From an uncultured Verrucomicrobiota bacterium (lineage in GTDB: Bacteria; Verrucomicrobiota; Kiritimatiellia; CAIVKH01), in contig CALBHI010000411.1 in assembly GCA_937894535.1 (NCBI GenBank), positions 1 to 14,476 on the forward strand: a DNA stretch of 14,476 nt. The letters run 5' to 3'. The position numbers and the translations under genes were made by a program. The notes under the pieces were generated by a model. That model did no database searches. It was given only the letters and a program-made list of their open reading frames with translations, and was not told the origin of the DNA. Below, one piece after another: positions 1 through 7,206 of the stretch (within the stretch, counting starts at the first letter, position 1; the number at the start of each line of letters is the position of its first letter).

Positions 1-603
1 TCATCCCTGAAGAAGGTTGCCGCCGAGCTCGGCGACTCGGTCAAACAACTCAATCTTCCGAACCTCCTGCCCATCTTCATCGGCATTCTACTGGGCGTCA
101 TCGTCGGTTCCATCCCCTTCACGATTCCAGGCGTTCCCGCGCCGGTAAAACTTGGGTTGGCCGGCGGCCCGCTGCTCGTCGCCATCCTGTTAAGCAAGAT
201 CGGCAAAATCGGTCCGGTCATCTGGTACCTCCCCCAGAGCGCCAACCTGGTGATGCGCGAAATCGGCATCACCCTGTTCCTGGCCTGCGTGGGCATCAAA
301 TCCGGTGGCAAATTCGTGGAAACCCTGCTGGTCGGGGACGGACTGTATTGGATGCTGCTGGCCGCGTTGATCACACTGGTGCCGTTGTTGGTGGTCGGAT
401 TTGCTGCCCGTTACCTTTTCCGCCTGAATTACCTGTCCCTCTGCGGCCTGCTGGCAGGGAGCATGACGGATCCGCCGGCCCTTTCCTTCTCCCACCAGAT
501 GACCGGTTCCGACGCGCCCGCGTTTACCTACGCGAGTGTGTATGCCTTGGTGATGTTCCTGCGCATCCTTACCGCGCAGGCCCTGGTCCTGCTGCTGGTG
601 TAG
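1..603 (+). CDS. YidE/AspT-family putative transporter, C-terminal part (5' end outside window)
   Basis: The frame is open from base 1 to a TAG stop at 601-603, giving 200 visible residues. They form about five hydrophobic segments (roughly residues 22-40, 52-68, 84-102, 113-139 and 177-200). The stretch around 'GLAGGPLLVAILLSKIG', then 'SANLVMREIGITLFLACVGI', is the pattern of the second transmembrane half of the YidE/YbjL/AspT family (aspartate:alanine exchanger type). Family members are usually about 550 residues, so the N-terminal membrane half and the TrkA_C (RCK-type) regulatory domains should lie upstream of the window. Substrate cannot be read from this part; YidE itself is an uncharacterised putative transporter. 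A TTG at 157 could be mistaken for a start, but the homologous frame continues upstream without a stop. The last codons (CTGCTGGTG plus stop) are repeated 51 bp downstream. The gene is convergent with the HlyD fusion gene. Confidence 0.85.
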   Translation, partial: SSLKKVAAELGDSVKQLNLPNLLPIFIGILLGVIVGSIPFTIPGVPAPVKLGLAGGPLLVAILLSKIGKIGPVIWYLPQSANLVMREIGITLFLACVGIKSGGKFVETLLVGDGLYWMLLAALITLVPLLVVGFAARYLFRLNYLSLCGLLAGSMTDPPALSFSHQMTGSDAPAFTYASVYALVMFLRILTAQALVLLLV

Positions 604-691
604 CTGGAGGTGCCATCGTCTCTGTCCCCTCGGCCTTCCTTGCTGCTGGTGTAACTGCGGGTGCCGTCGTCTCTGTCCCTTCGGCCTATCC
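590..691 (+). repeat. Imperfect 51-bp tandem duplication covering the transporter stop codon
   Basis: Bases 590-640 and 641-691 align without gaps, 43 of 51 identical by my count. Both copies begin TGCTGCTGGTGTA and carry TCTGTCCC followed by TCGGCC. The first copy includes the last three transporter codons and the TAG stop. The second includes the same codons and a TAA at the matching place. The pair therefore looks like a local duplication of the gene's 3' end. Confidence 0.8.
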
Positions 692-697
692 GGCTGC

Positions 698-746
698 TCT
701 TTCCCCGATCAGCCCTGTCCCCGTTCGGCTCTGTCCCCGATCGGCT
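698..746 (+). repeat. Three 16-bp tandem units (consensus TCTGTCCCCGATCGGC)
   Basis: Units start at 698, 714 and 730: TCTTTCCCCGATCAGC, CCTGTCCCCGTTCGGC and TCTGTCCCCGATCGGC. The same core (CTGTCCC then TCGGC) also occurs at 621 and 672 inside the 51-bp duplication. The array ends on the stop codon of the convergent gene, so it fills the gap between two gene ends. No clear hairpin with a T-run is seen. Confidence 0.7.
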
Positions 747-3057
747 AGGGAATCCAGGACCAGACCTGGACGGTGACGAAGCGGATCACCGGCTGGAGAA
801 AAGCATAACCCAGGGGCTTCCAGCCGGCATCGATCTTGGCGAAGCCGGTCATCTCGGAACGGAAGGGGATGCCTTCGTTGTCGATCTCGGCGAGAACGGG
901 AACGATACGTTCCTCGGGCATGTTCAGGTTCCGCACCATGCCGCGCTCCTGCTCGATCGAAGCCTGCTGCATCATATCGCGGTTCTTGTCGATCACGATC
1001 GGCAACACCGTGGATACCGTCCCGGTGAAACTGCGGTTGGCATACGCCCACGGGCGGATCCGCACCGAGGAGCCCACCCCGACCACACCACTGTACGGTT
1101 CGGGCAGCGCGATACGGACGATGGCGCGGGAGGTGTCCTCCACGACAGCGATCACATCGCCCGGCACCGCTTGCTGCCCCACCCGGCCCTGGATGTACAT
1201 CGTGACCACCCGGCCATCAATGGGGCTCCGGATGGTGGTACGGGCAAGATCATCTTCCAGATGCTTGAGGGCGATCGTCAGGCTGTCGACCACGGCACGC
1301 TGGGCTTCGATCTCTTCCTTGCGCACACCGGCCCGGGCCGAGGCCAGGGCGAGCCGGGCACTCTCCAGCGTTTCGATGTCGAGATCCCTTACTTGCAGCA
1401 CGTTCTGGTATTCCTGCGGGGAAATATGGCTTTTCTCGAACAAATCCGCCGACCGGCGCAAATTCTCCTCGCTGAAGCGGAGTTTGGTTTCAATCGATTT
1501 GACCGCCTGTTCAAGCTGGGCAATGTCTTCCGGCCGCGCACCAGCCTCCATGGCCCGCAGGTGTTCCGTCTCCTTGCGCAGCGCTGCCCGGTTGAGTTCA
1601 ATATCCTTTTCCAACAGGCGGGTCGACAGTTGCGCAATCACATCGCCCGCCTTGCCCTCGCCGCCCTCCACCACCGGGATGGCCTCAATCAACGCCGTGA
1701 CTTCCGCCCGCACTTCACGCTGCGCCACCGGCTGGGTGCGGAACTCCCCGCTCACTTCATACGGATACGGGATCAAGGCGATGACCGTCAGCACCACGAC
1801 GACCAACAGGGTGCGCAGCCAAAAGGATTTACGTGATGTCTGCTCGGATCGGGCCATGACGGTTCCTGTACTACGGCGCCAGCTCGCTCGCAGGGAGTCC
1901 TCGTACTTCAGCAGCACCAGGAGGAGGGAAAGTACGGCGCCGACACCTCCCATCCACTGCACCAGCAGATACCCCAACAATGCGAGCAATGCAACGGTTA
2001 TTCCTTGAACCGCCAGATCGGATAAAGCGCCCCACACGATGACGTTGCGGCGGCGGCGGTCGTTGAGCGGCTCGGGCATCGGGCGGCGGAAGAGCCAGGC
2101 GCGGAAGGCGCGCACGGAGCGGCGATGGAGATCAGGCTCATCGACGAGCAGGCCGGCGATGGCCCCGCCGTCCCCCTCGCCCAGCGGGTTGGCGGTGAGC
2201 AGGAAACGCAGGGCGGCACCGATGGCGAGGTTGCGGGAGAGGTCGTTGACCGGATTGCTGTCGAGGAACAGCGCGGTGCCGAGCAGACCGAGGGCGAAGG
2301 CGATGAGCTCGAGGCGGAGGCCCGCCGCAAGCACGCGGATCTGCTCACCCTTCTCCAAGCGGACGATTCCGTGGAGGGCGGCGGTGCAGCGCGGAATGAA
2401 CCGCATGAACCAGCCATACCGCACGTCGGGAACACGCACCCCGAAGTGGCAGGCGGCAACACCCTTGGCGATTTCGCGCAGGAACGGGATCAGGGTAAAG
2501 AAGACGGCGATCTGGATGACCGAGCCGATGGTGAAGATGGAGCTGAAACCGGCAGCCCCGGCAATTTCAAGGTGGGTCAGCAGATCAAACAGGTAATATC
2601 CGATCAGCGGCGCATGCTGTACCAGCAACACGGCGGCAGGAATCAGCAGGACCAGTTGCAGCGACAGGAGTGGCCAGCCAGCGAGTGGACCCAAGGCGCG
2701 GGCAAGGGCGGGCAACCACCGGTCAAAGGGCAACGGCAGCGGTTTCATCCGCTCCCAGGTGCGGGTCTCGACTGCGCTATTGGCAAGAAATCCTTCCGCA
2801 CGGAGCGATTCGGCCAACGCGGCGACCTGTTCAGGACGGATGGCGAGCTGGAACGTGTCGCGGAACCGGGCGGCGATGGCGGCGAGGTCGGTCGCGCCAT
2901 CCATCTGCCGGCAGAGAAACAGGTCCTTGGCAGAAAGTTCGATGATACGGCCGGACCGCGGGTCCTTGATCAGGTGGCGGTCGGGTTGACCCGGTGCAGG
3001 CTGGGCCAGGATCTCGAGGTCAGAGCGGAAAACCGGACTGGAGTCGCTCGGATTCAT
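745..3057 (-). CDS. PqqD-like / degenerate M50-like membrane / HlyD adaptor fusion protein
   Basis: A 770-residue protein, numbered from the ATG at 3057. Residues 8-91 resemble a PqqD-like peptide-binding (RRE-type) domain. About seven membrane segments follow (near 125-146, 150-163, 170-192, 241-265, 339-365, 368-382 and 414-430). The third to fifth resemble the M50/site-2-protease fold, but the HExxH site reads R194-E-I-A-K198, so both zinc-binding histidines are missing; the later NPLxxxDG motif keeps its Asp (D296). After the last membrane segment come a HlyD/biotinyl-lipoyl-like half (about 431-475), a long coiled coil (about 476-602), and 'RSPIDGRV' at 610-617, which closes the lipoyl-like part, followed by a beta-barrel. 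Intact M50-HlyD fusions are known, from memory, in Planctomycetes and other bacteria. The likely role is an inner-membrane-anchored adaptor for export of a peptide or other product. It follows the methyltransferase by 34 nt. A longer ATG start at 3111 (788 residues) would overlap that gene; neither start has a good ribosome-binding site. Confidence 0.8.
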   Translation of the reverse strand: MNPSDSSPVFRSDLEILAQPAPGQPDRHLIKDPRSGRIIELSAKDLFLCRQMDGATDLAAIAARFRDTFQLAIRPEQVAALAESLRAEGFLANSAVETRTWERMKPLPLPFDRWLPALARALGPLAGWPLLSLQLVLLIPAAVLLVQHAPLIGYYLFDLLTHLEIAGAAGFSSIFTIGSVIQIAVFFTLIPFLREIAKGVAACHFGVRVPDVRYGWFMRFIPRCTAALHGIVRLEKGEQIRVLAAGLRLELIAFALGLLGTALFLDSNPVNDLSRNLAIGAALRFLLTANPLGEGDGGAIAGLLVDEPDLHRRSVRAFRAWLFRRPMPEPLNDRRRRNVIVWGALSDLAVQGITVALLALLGYLLVQWMGGVGAVLSLLLVLLKYEDSLRASWRRSTGTVMARSEQTSRKSFWLRTLLVVVVLTVIALIPYPYEVSGEFRTQPVAQREVRAEVTALIEAIPVVEGGEGKAGDVIAQLSTRLLEKDIELNRAALRKETEHLRAMEAGARPEDIAQLEQAVKSIETKLRFSEENLRRSADLFEKSHISPQEYQNVLQVRDLDIETLESARLALASARAGVRKEEIEAQRAVVDSLTIALKHLEDDLARTTIRSPIDGRVVTMYIQGRVGQQAVPGDVIAVVEDTSRAIVRIALPEPYSGVVGVGSSVRIRPWAYANRSFTGTVSTVLPIVIDKNRDMMQQASIEQERGMVRNLNMPEERIVPVLAEIDNEGIPFRSEMTGFAKIDAGWKPLGYAFLQPVIRFVTVQVWSWIP

Positions 3058-3091
3058 CCCGGGGCCACGGCGCTGGGGTGCCGGGGCCGGA

Positions 3092-3928
3092 TCACGCCGG
3101 CTTGGCGGCATTGACGACGATGTAGTCGGCGCCCTTCAGGAATTCCTCGCGGAACGAGTTGGCATACTGGATGCGCTTGTGGCGGGTTTCCGGCGGGGCG
3201 GTTTCGGCGCTCTTCTCCATCGCGTCGGCGAACTGGCGGATGTTCTTGTCGGCGATCGAGTAGATCTTCACGTCGGTGAAGCCGGCGGCGGCGAGTTTGG
3301 CGCGGAATTCCTTTTCATTGTAGAGGTTCGCGTCGGGGATCATCTTGATCTGCGCGGACATGTGGCGGCGCAGGTCCTCGATGGTCTGGCTGGGGATGTC
3401 GATGTGGGCCGCGATGACGATGTCGGTCATGACCAGGCGCCCGCCGGGTTTGAGGACGCGGAAGGCCTCGTGGAAGAACTGCTCGCGGGTGTTAAAGTGA
3501 AAGGCACATTCGATGGCGAGGACGCGGTCGAAGTTCGCGGACGGGAAGGCGATGGTGGTGGCATCGCCGACGGCGAGGTCGACCTTGTCCTGCAGGCTTC
3601 GTTCGGCCACCAGACCCTGGCCGGTGGCGATGCGGACTTCGGTCACATCGCGGCCCGAGATGTGTTTCACCGGGTAGGTCGAAGCGAGGTGGATCGCCGA
3701 GGCGCCGTAGCCGCAGCCGCATTCCAGCATGGTGGTGTCGGGGGTGAGCTGGAGTTCGCCGGCGAGGAGATCGACCAGGGCGATCGAGGCTTCGTCGAGG
3801 CTCATACCGGGGCGCGGCCAGTACCCGTAGTTCGCGAAGGGCAAGCCCTTGTACACGTCGGCACGGGTGGTGTGCCGGGAGCTGTACTGACGGTTCAAAT
3901 CGGCTGCGCTGTAATTGCCTTCGCTCAT
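3092..3928 (-). CDS. Class I SAM-dependent methyltransferase (EryG/UbiE-like)
   Basis: A 278-residue soluble methyltransferase. Motif I is LECGCGYG (68-75), the acidic post-I position is near D94, motif II lies in GDATTIAFPSANFD (121-134) and motif III is LKPGGRLVM (159-167). The stretch 'ECAFHFNTREQFF' (140-152) resembles the small-molecule O- and C-methyltransferases related to erythromycin O-methyltransferase. No hydrophobic signal or membrane segment is seen, so it acts in the cytoplasm. The acceptor cannot be deduced. The start at 3928 is fixed by GAGGAG at 3935-3940, six nt upstream; the longer ATG at 3964 would turn this ribosome site into coding sequence. The gene lies immediately upstream of the PqqD/M50-like/HlyD fusion and is probably co-transcribed with it, which suggests it modifies whatever that protein handles. 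Family assignment is secure; substrate is not. Confidence 0.88.
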   Translation of the reverse strand: MSEGNYSAADLNRQYSSRHTTRADVYKGLPFANYGYWPRPGMSLDEASIALVDLLAGELQLTPDTTMLECGCGYGASAIHLASTYPVKHISGRDVTEVRIATGQGLVAERSLQDKVDLAVGDATTIAFPSANFDRVLAIECAFHFNTREQFFHEAFRVLKPGGRLVMTDIVIAAHIDIPSQTIEDLRRHMSAQIKMIPDANLYNEKEFRAKLAAAGFTDVKIYSIADKNIRQFADAMEKSAETAPPETRHKRIQYANSFREEFLKGADYIVVNAAKPA

Positions 3929-3934
3929 CGTAAT

Positions 3935-3940
3935 CTCCTC
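3935..3940 (-). promoter_or_regulatory. Strong Shine-Dalgarno site of the methyltransferase gene
   Basis: On the minus strand GAGGAG lies six nt before the ATG at 3928 (GAGGAG-ATTACG-ATG). It decides the start against the in-frame ATG at 3964 and shows that this organism uses classical ribosome-binding sites, at least here. Confidence 0.8.
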
Positions 3941-3953
3941 ATCAATCCGGCGC

Positions 3954-3983
3954 AGCATAGGCAAGGTGAAGCGGCAAAAGCAA
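3954..3983 (-). promoter_or_regulatory. Candidate sigma70-type promoter of the methyltransferase/fusion unit
   Basis: On the minus strand TTGCTT (3978-3983) and TATGCT (3954-3959) are separated by 18 nt. The -10 matches TATAAT at four of six positions, the -35 matches TTGACA at only three. A start near 3947 would give a short leader that just includes the GAGGAG site. This is a weak pattern match without further support. Confidence 0.3.
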
Positions 3984-4015
3984 TGCCTTATTCGGAGATG
4001 GGGATGGGATGGAAT

Positions 4016-4246
4016 GGTTCATGGTTGATGGTTCATGATTGATGGGTAGAAGAGGTGTCAGGTTTCCGTGTTCAGGTTTCAGGGAAGAAGGCGGGGCCTT
4101 GTCCGGTTCATCATCCTTGCCGCTGTGGGCGCAAGGAGCGGGCGCTTCTTCCCTGAACACGGAGACCTGAACACTCCTCCCCCGCCCCCATCAACCATCC
4201 CGCCGGAGGCGGATCCGCCTGCGGCGGCCAACCATGAACCATGAAC
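4016..4246. repeat. Long imperfect inverted repeat with 7-bp repeat arms
   Basis: This gene-free stretch folds back on itself. The inner arms are 4066-4090 and 4145-4162: the right arm (CTTCTTCCCTGAACACGG) pairs fully with the left apart from a 7-nt extra TTCAGG-like copy. Pairing continues imperfectly outward (4050-4065 with 4163-4178). The outer left arm is four tandem heptamers at 4017-4044 (GTTCATG, GTTGATG, GTTCATG, ATTGATG). Their complements occur on the right at 4189-4195 (CATCAAC) and 4233-4246 (two CATGAAC). A small hairpin, CCTTGC...GCAAGG, sits in the loop at 4115-4136. No transposase is present. It may be a mobile palindromic repeat, a structured RNA or a transcription barrier; the sequence alone does not decide. 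Confidence 0.65.
4200..4227 (-). terminator. GC-rich perfect-palindrome hairpin, possible terminator after the DUF3108 gene
   Basis: The 14-bp perfect palindrome AGGCGGATCCGCCT (4207-4220) is extended by CCGCC (4200-4204) and GGCGG (4223-4227), with one mismatched pair between. It lies 50 nt beyond the DUF3108 stop, where the minus-strand operon should end. No T-run follows, so it is not a classical intrinsic terminator. It may instead be a repeat unit of the neighbouring inverted repeat. Confidence 0.4.
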
Positions 4247-4276
4247 CACCCCCATTCCCCATGCCCCTTCTCCCGC

Positions 4277-5134
4277 CTACGGCGCGACGCTGCGCGGGGC
4301 GATGGTCGTTTCGGGTGCCCCGTCCGGATGGCGGCCCACCCAGAAGTCGTTGCCGGGGCCGGTCACTTCGGCGAGGGTGATGCGGACTTTGGCGACGGGA
4401 ACTTCGGCGGTAATGCGGGTGCAGAGCCGGCGCGGATCGTCGGAAACCCACAACGTCATCTTGCCCTTGCGGACAAACAGGCCATTGAAGGCGGCTTCCG
4501 GATCAAAGCGGAGGCTGGCCACCTGGCCGTACTTGCCGACCTCGACCCGTTCCTTTTTGCTCACCTTGACAAACAGGTCGTACAGCTTCTCGTCGGTGAA
4601 CACCTTGGTGTGGAAATTCGTGCCCACCGGATGGGCGGAGGCGCGCATCAGGTACATCAAACTGATGATGTCGCGGGTGTCAGCCTCGATGGCGACCTCC
4701 TTCTTGCGGTTCTTGATGAAGGTTTCCCAGAAGGCTTTTTTTCCGGCATGGTCGAAGCGGGTCAGTTCGTGGTAGTGGCGCTTGCCCTGCCGTGATTTTT
4801 TAAGAAACTGCACGGGCAGGAAGGTTGCGGGATCGATCAACGTCTCCTGGAGGTCCTCGACCGGGTAGAGTTGCTCCACCACGCCATTGGTGCGGGTCTT
4901 GAAGCGGATGGCCAGTAGGGTGCGGCCATCGGTGTGGCGAACCCATTCGGTTTCGACCTCGGTGCGGCCGACACTCAGGAAGCCCCAGGCGATGTCGTAT
5001 ACCAACCGCTCGCCGACATGAAACCAGAGGTTGGTGGCGGCTGGCGGCGGCTCTACCGGTGTGACATCGGCGCGCAGCGGGATCGCGAGCAATAGGCAGG
5101 CCACGAGCAGCAGGCGTGAGGGTTCACGAACCAC
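4277..5134 (-). CDS. DUF3108 family exported protein
   Basis: A 285-residue protein that starts with GTG at 5134. The first 22 residues look like a secretion signal (charged VREPSR, hydrophobic core, then PLRA before D23). An LVAC sequence at 10-13 resembles a lipobox but leaves a very short hydrophobic core, so ordinary cleavage near A22 seems more likely. The mature part opens with 'ERLVYDIAWGFLSVGRTEVE', the signature start of DUF3108, and carries the strand-rich pattern of that family, including 'DIISLMYLMRA' in the middle. DUF3108 proteins are uncharacterised envelope proteins, thought to act in the periplasm. The start overlaps the end of holA by 11 nt, so translation is probably coupled, and it is the last gene of the manA-peptidase-holA run. 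The family call is firm; the function is unknown. Confidence 0.85.
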   Translation of the reverse strand: MVREPSRLLLVACLLLAIPLRADVTPVEPPPAATNLWFHVGERLVYDIAWGFLSVGRTEVETEWVRHTDGRTLLAIRFKTRTNGVVEQLYPVEDLQETLIDPATFLPVQFLKKSRQGKRHYHELTRFDHAGKKAFWETFIKNRKKEVAIEADTRDIISLMYLMRASAHPVGTNFHTKVFTDEKLYDLFVKVSKKERVEVGKYGQVASLRFDPEAAFNGLFVRKGKMTLWVSDDPRRLCTRITAEVPVAKVRITLAEVTGPGNDFWVGRHPDGAPETTIAPRSVAP

Positions 5135-6266
5135 GGGGCACCCCCAGGCATTTGATGACCGCCCACTCGAGCAATGTTTCGGGAGCAGCCATACCCTCGG
5201 TCATGTGCGTGTGTTCCTCGATCAGGATGCGCAAGGCGCGGCCAAGTTCTCCGGGCGGAAACCCCATCGCCCATCCGGCCAGTTTACCGGCCCAGAACGG
5301 ATTGGCTTTACGGGGATCGTTGGCGAGATGGCTGAAAAACGCATCGGCATCCGGGGAGGTGGAGAAGTCGATTTTCGGCCAGTCGCCGCCGGAGACGCGG
5401 AGGAAACCCCGCTCGTGGCCGGACCGGTACACCAGCAGATCGCGCAGACGGTTTTCGAGGCTGATGATCAGGCCGACCGGTGATTCCTTTTGATGGATGA
5501 GCTGGCGGAGCACGGACAAGGTGGCGACGAGGTCGCGGGTGCAGAAGGCGTTGGCAAGCTCGCCGTAGCCGCGTTCGCGGGCGGGCGATACGATGGTCAT
5601 GACATCGTCGGCGGTGACCTCGCGGCGGTCGCCGAGGTAGATCTGCAGCTTTTCGAGTTCGATGGCGAGTTGGCGGGACTGGTTGCCGGCACGTTCGACG
5701 AACAGGTGCACGACCGCGTGGGAGGCGCGCAGGCCGGCTTCGTCGAGCTTGGTGCGCAACTGCCGCATGGCGTGTTCATCCCACTGGTAGTCCTTCGCGG
5801 GCATGTCATGGAGGTGAACCTGGCCGGCCTTGTCCATGGCCTTGTAGAAGGCGGTGCGTTTATCCACCGAGGTAGCATGGACGACGAGGCGCACGCCGGG
5901 CATCAGGCCGCGTTTGATTTCCTCGGTGAGGGCGGCGACGGCCTCCTTCACGGCAATGGTTTTGCCGGGTTTGCTGTCGTAGAAAAACGTGGCGTCGCGC
6001 AGCCAGACCAGTTTGCCGGCGCCGAAGAAACCGACGGTGTTCAGGGCGTCGCGGGTGCTGCGCAGGGCGGCGATCGATTCATCGACGGTGTCGCACGCGC
6101 CATCGATCGTTTCCAGGCCGAAGGTTTGTTCGGCGGGCGGGCAGAGCCGGTTGATCATCTCGCGGCAGGCCTGCGCGGCCTCGAACTCGTCGGTCCCGGT
6201 GTAGAGGAAACACGACGCCGTGTCGGCGGGCGCAGGTTTGGCGGTTTTGGCGGGTGCGGCAGACAT
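5124..6266 (-). CDS. holA: DNA polymerase III delta subunit
   Basis: A 380-residue protein. After a low-complexity Ala/Pro/Lys leader (about 1-16) comes 'FLYTGTDEFEA', the usual start of the delta N-terminal domain. Then 'RDALNTVGFFGAGKLVWLRDATFF' (around 70-95) and a helical C-terminal collar domain follow. The delta subunit opens the sliding clamp in the clamp-loader complex and belongs to the replisome. It is slightly longer than the 343-residue E. coli protein because of the leader and inserts. The ATG at 6266 is chosen because it lies two nt after the stop of the upstream peptidase gene, an arrangement typical of coupled translation; a longer frame to 6344 would run back into that gene. 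An AGGAA lies about 12 nt upstream, a weak ribosome site. The 3' end overlaps the DUF3108 start. Confidence 0.9.
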   Translation of the reverse strand: MSAAPAKTAKPAPADTASCFLYTGTDEFEAAQACREMINRLCPPAEQTFGLETIDGACDTVDESIAALRSTRDALNTVGFFGAGKLVWLRDATFFYDSKPGKTIAVKEAVAALTEEIKRGLMPGVRLVVHATSVDKRTAFYKAMDKAGQVHLHDMPAKDYQWDEHAMRQLRTKLDEAGLRASHAVVHLFVERAGNQSRQLAIELEKLQIYLGDRREVTADDVMTIVSPARERGYGELANAFCTRDLVATLSVLRQLIHQKESPVGLIISLENRLRDLLVYRSGHERGFLRVSGGDWPKIDFSTSPDADAFFSHLANDPRKANPFWAGKLAGWAMGFPPGELGRALRILIEEHTHMTEGMAAPETLLEWAVIKCLGVPRGS

Positions 6267-6268
6267 GG

Positions 6269-7189
6269 TTATGGTTGTTCCTGGCGGCACCGTTCGTGCC
6301 ACGTAGCTTCGAAAGCCAGCAGGGCGCCCTCGTCGAAGTGACAAGTTTCCCGGAACCAGGCGACAGGATCAACACCAATCGACGAGGCTCGGTGAATTAA
6401 CCGCCTCAATCCTTCATCGCCCTGTTGTTCGTGGACGAGGGCGACGAGTTCCTCGGTCTGCCGGTAGAAGGCGCGGGCGGATGTGGAATCAGCGGGATAC
6501 GAGCTGACCGAAAACAGCCGGGCGAGCGGGAGCAGATGATTGGGTTCCACGGCCGGGAAGGTGCGGAACAGACGGACTCGGCGGGATGCGTGGTACGCAT
6601 GGGCGCAACGCCAGCCGAGGTACCCCGCGAGGCCCTCCTCCAGCCAGAGCGGCAAGGCCGGAAGGGTGCGATCCTGCAGGCGCAGGTGGACGATTTCATG
6701 GGCGATGCGGTCGGCGCGGGCATTTTGCCCGGGATCATCCTTGAGGTAGAGTTCGCGCTGGAGTTGCATGGCCAGGCTATCGTGGCGGAGGCCGTGTCCG
6801 CTGACCAACTCGTTCCAGCGGGTGGCATCGGCGACGAGCACGATCAGCGCGCGGTTGGTTGCGTCGGGAGGTTCGAGCCAGCGGTGCATCCAGGTCCAGG
6901 CGAATTCGGCTTCGTTGATGGTAAGTGAGAGGTGGCGGATGTTCGGCGCAAGGGCATGGAACGTGGCGCTGCGACCGGCAACCATTGCCCCGGGATCGCG
7001 CAACAGGCGGCGGGCGACCGGGCTCAGCGTGTCGCGCGGAATGTCCTCCACGGGAATCACCGTGTAGGCAAGATCCGGGGCGGAGGGAGCGATGGCGGTG
7101 CGAGGGGTGTGCCAGACGTGCCATCCGGCGAAGAGCGCCAACAGCAACACCAGCGCGGCCAGCGCAATCCGGCTCCGGATCGGGATCAT
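6269..7189 (-). CDS. Membrane-anchored HExxH zinc peptidase (peptidase MA-like, gluzincin type)
   Basis: A 306-residue protein. Residues 6-26 form an uncleaved N-terminal membrane anchor or signal segment (RIALAALVLLLALFAGWHVW). The rest is probably outside the inner membrane. The catalytic pattern is H164-E165-I-V-H168, followed by 'WLEEGLAGYLG' (182-192), where E185 is the expected third zinc ligand. This HExxH...EG arrangement is that of peptidase MA/M1-like gluzincins. The zinc site is intact. The substrate is unknown; the overall family match outside the motif is not something I can name precisely. The ATG at 7189 is preferred over a TTG at 7210 because it has GGAAGG upstream and leaves a 17-nt gap after manA. 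It is the second gene of the manA-holA run and ends two nt before holA. Confidence 0.75.
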   Translation of the reverse strand: MIPIRSRIALAALVLLLALFAGWHVWHTPRTAIAPSAPDLAYTVIPVEDIPRDTLSPVARRLLRDPGAMVAGRSATFHALAPNIRHLSLTINEAEFAWTWMHRWLEPPDATNRALIVLVADATRWNELVSGHGLRHDSLAMQLQRELYLKDDPGQNARADRIAHEIVHLRLQDRTLPALPLWLEEGLAGYLGWRCAHAYHASRRVRLFRTFPAVEPNHLLPLARLFSVSSYPADSTSARAFYRQTEELVALVHEQQGDEGLRRLIHRASSIGVDPVAWFRETCHFDEGALLAFEATWHERCRQEQP

Positions 7190-7206
7190 CGACACCGCCC
7201 TTCCGC

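Noticed and set aside
698..746. Short regular repeats considered as a CRISPR array
   Set aside because: The units are 16 bp, directly abutting and without spacers, and no cas genes are present.
661..1836. Long plus-strand frames opposite the fusion protein (also 836-2008 and 2125-3114)
   Set aside because: They mirror the codon pattern of the PqqD/M50-like/HlyD gene and show no domain or plausible start context.
3179..4042. A 287-residue plus-strand frame opposite the methyltransferase
   Set aside because: It is the complement of a gene with all methyltransferase motifs and continues into the inverted repeat.
3942..4160. A small minus-strand frame considered as a possible precursor peptide for the methyltransferase unit
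   Set aside because: It starts with GTG, has no ribosome site, translates the heptamer and hairpin repeats (NHEPSTMNH-like text) and overlaps the likely methyltransferase leader.
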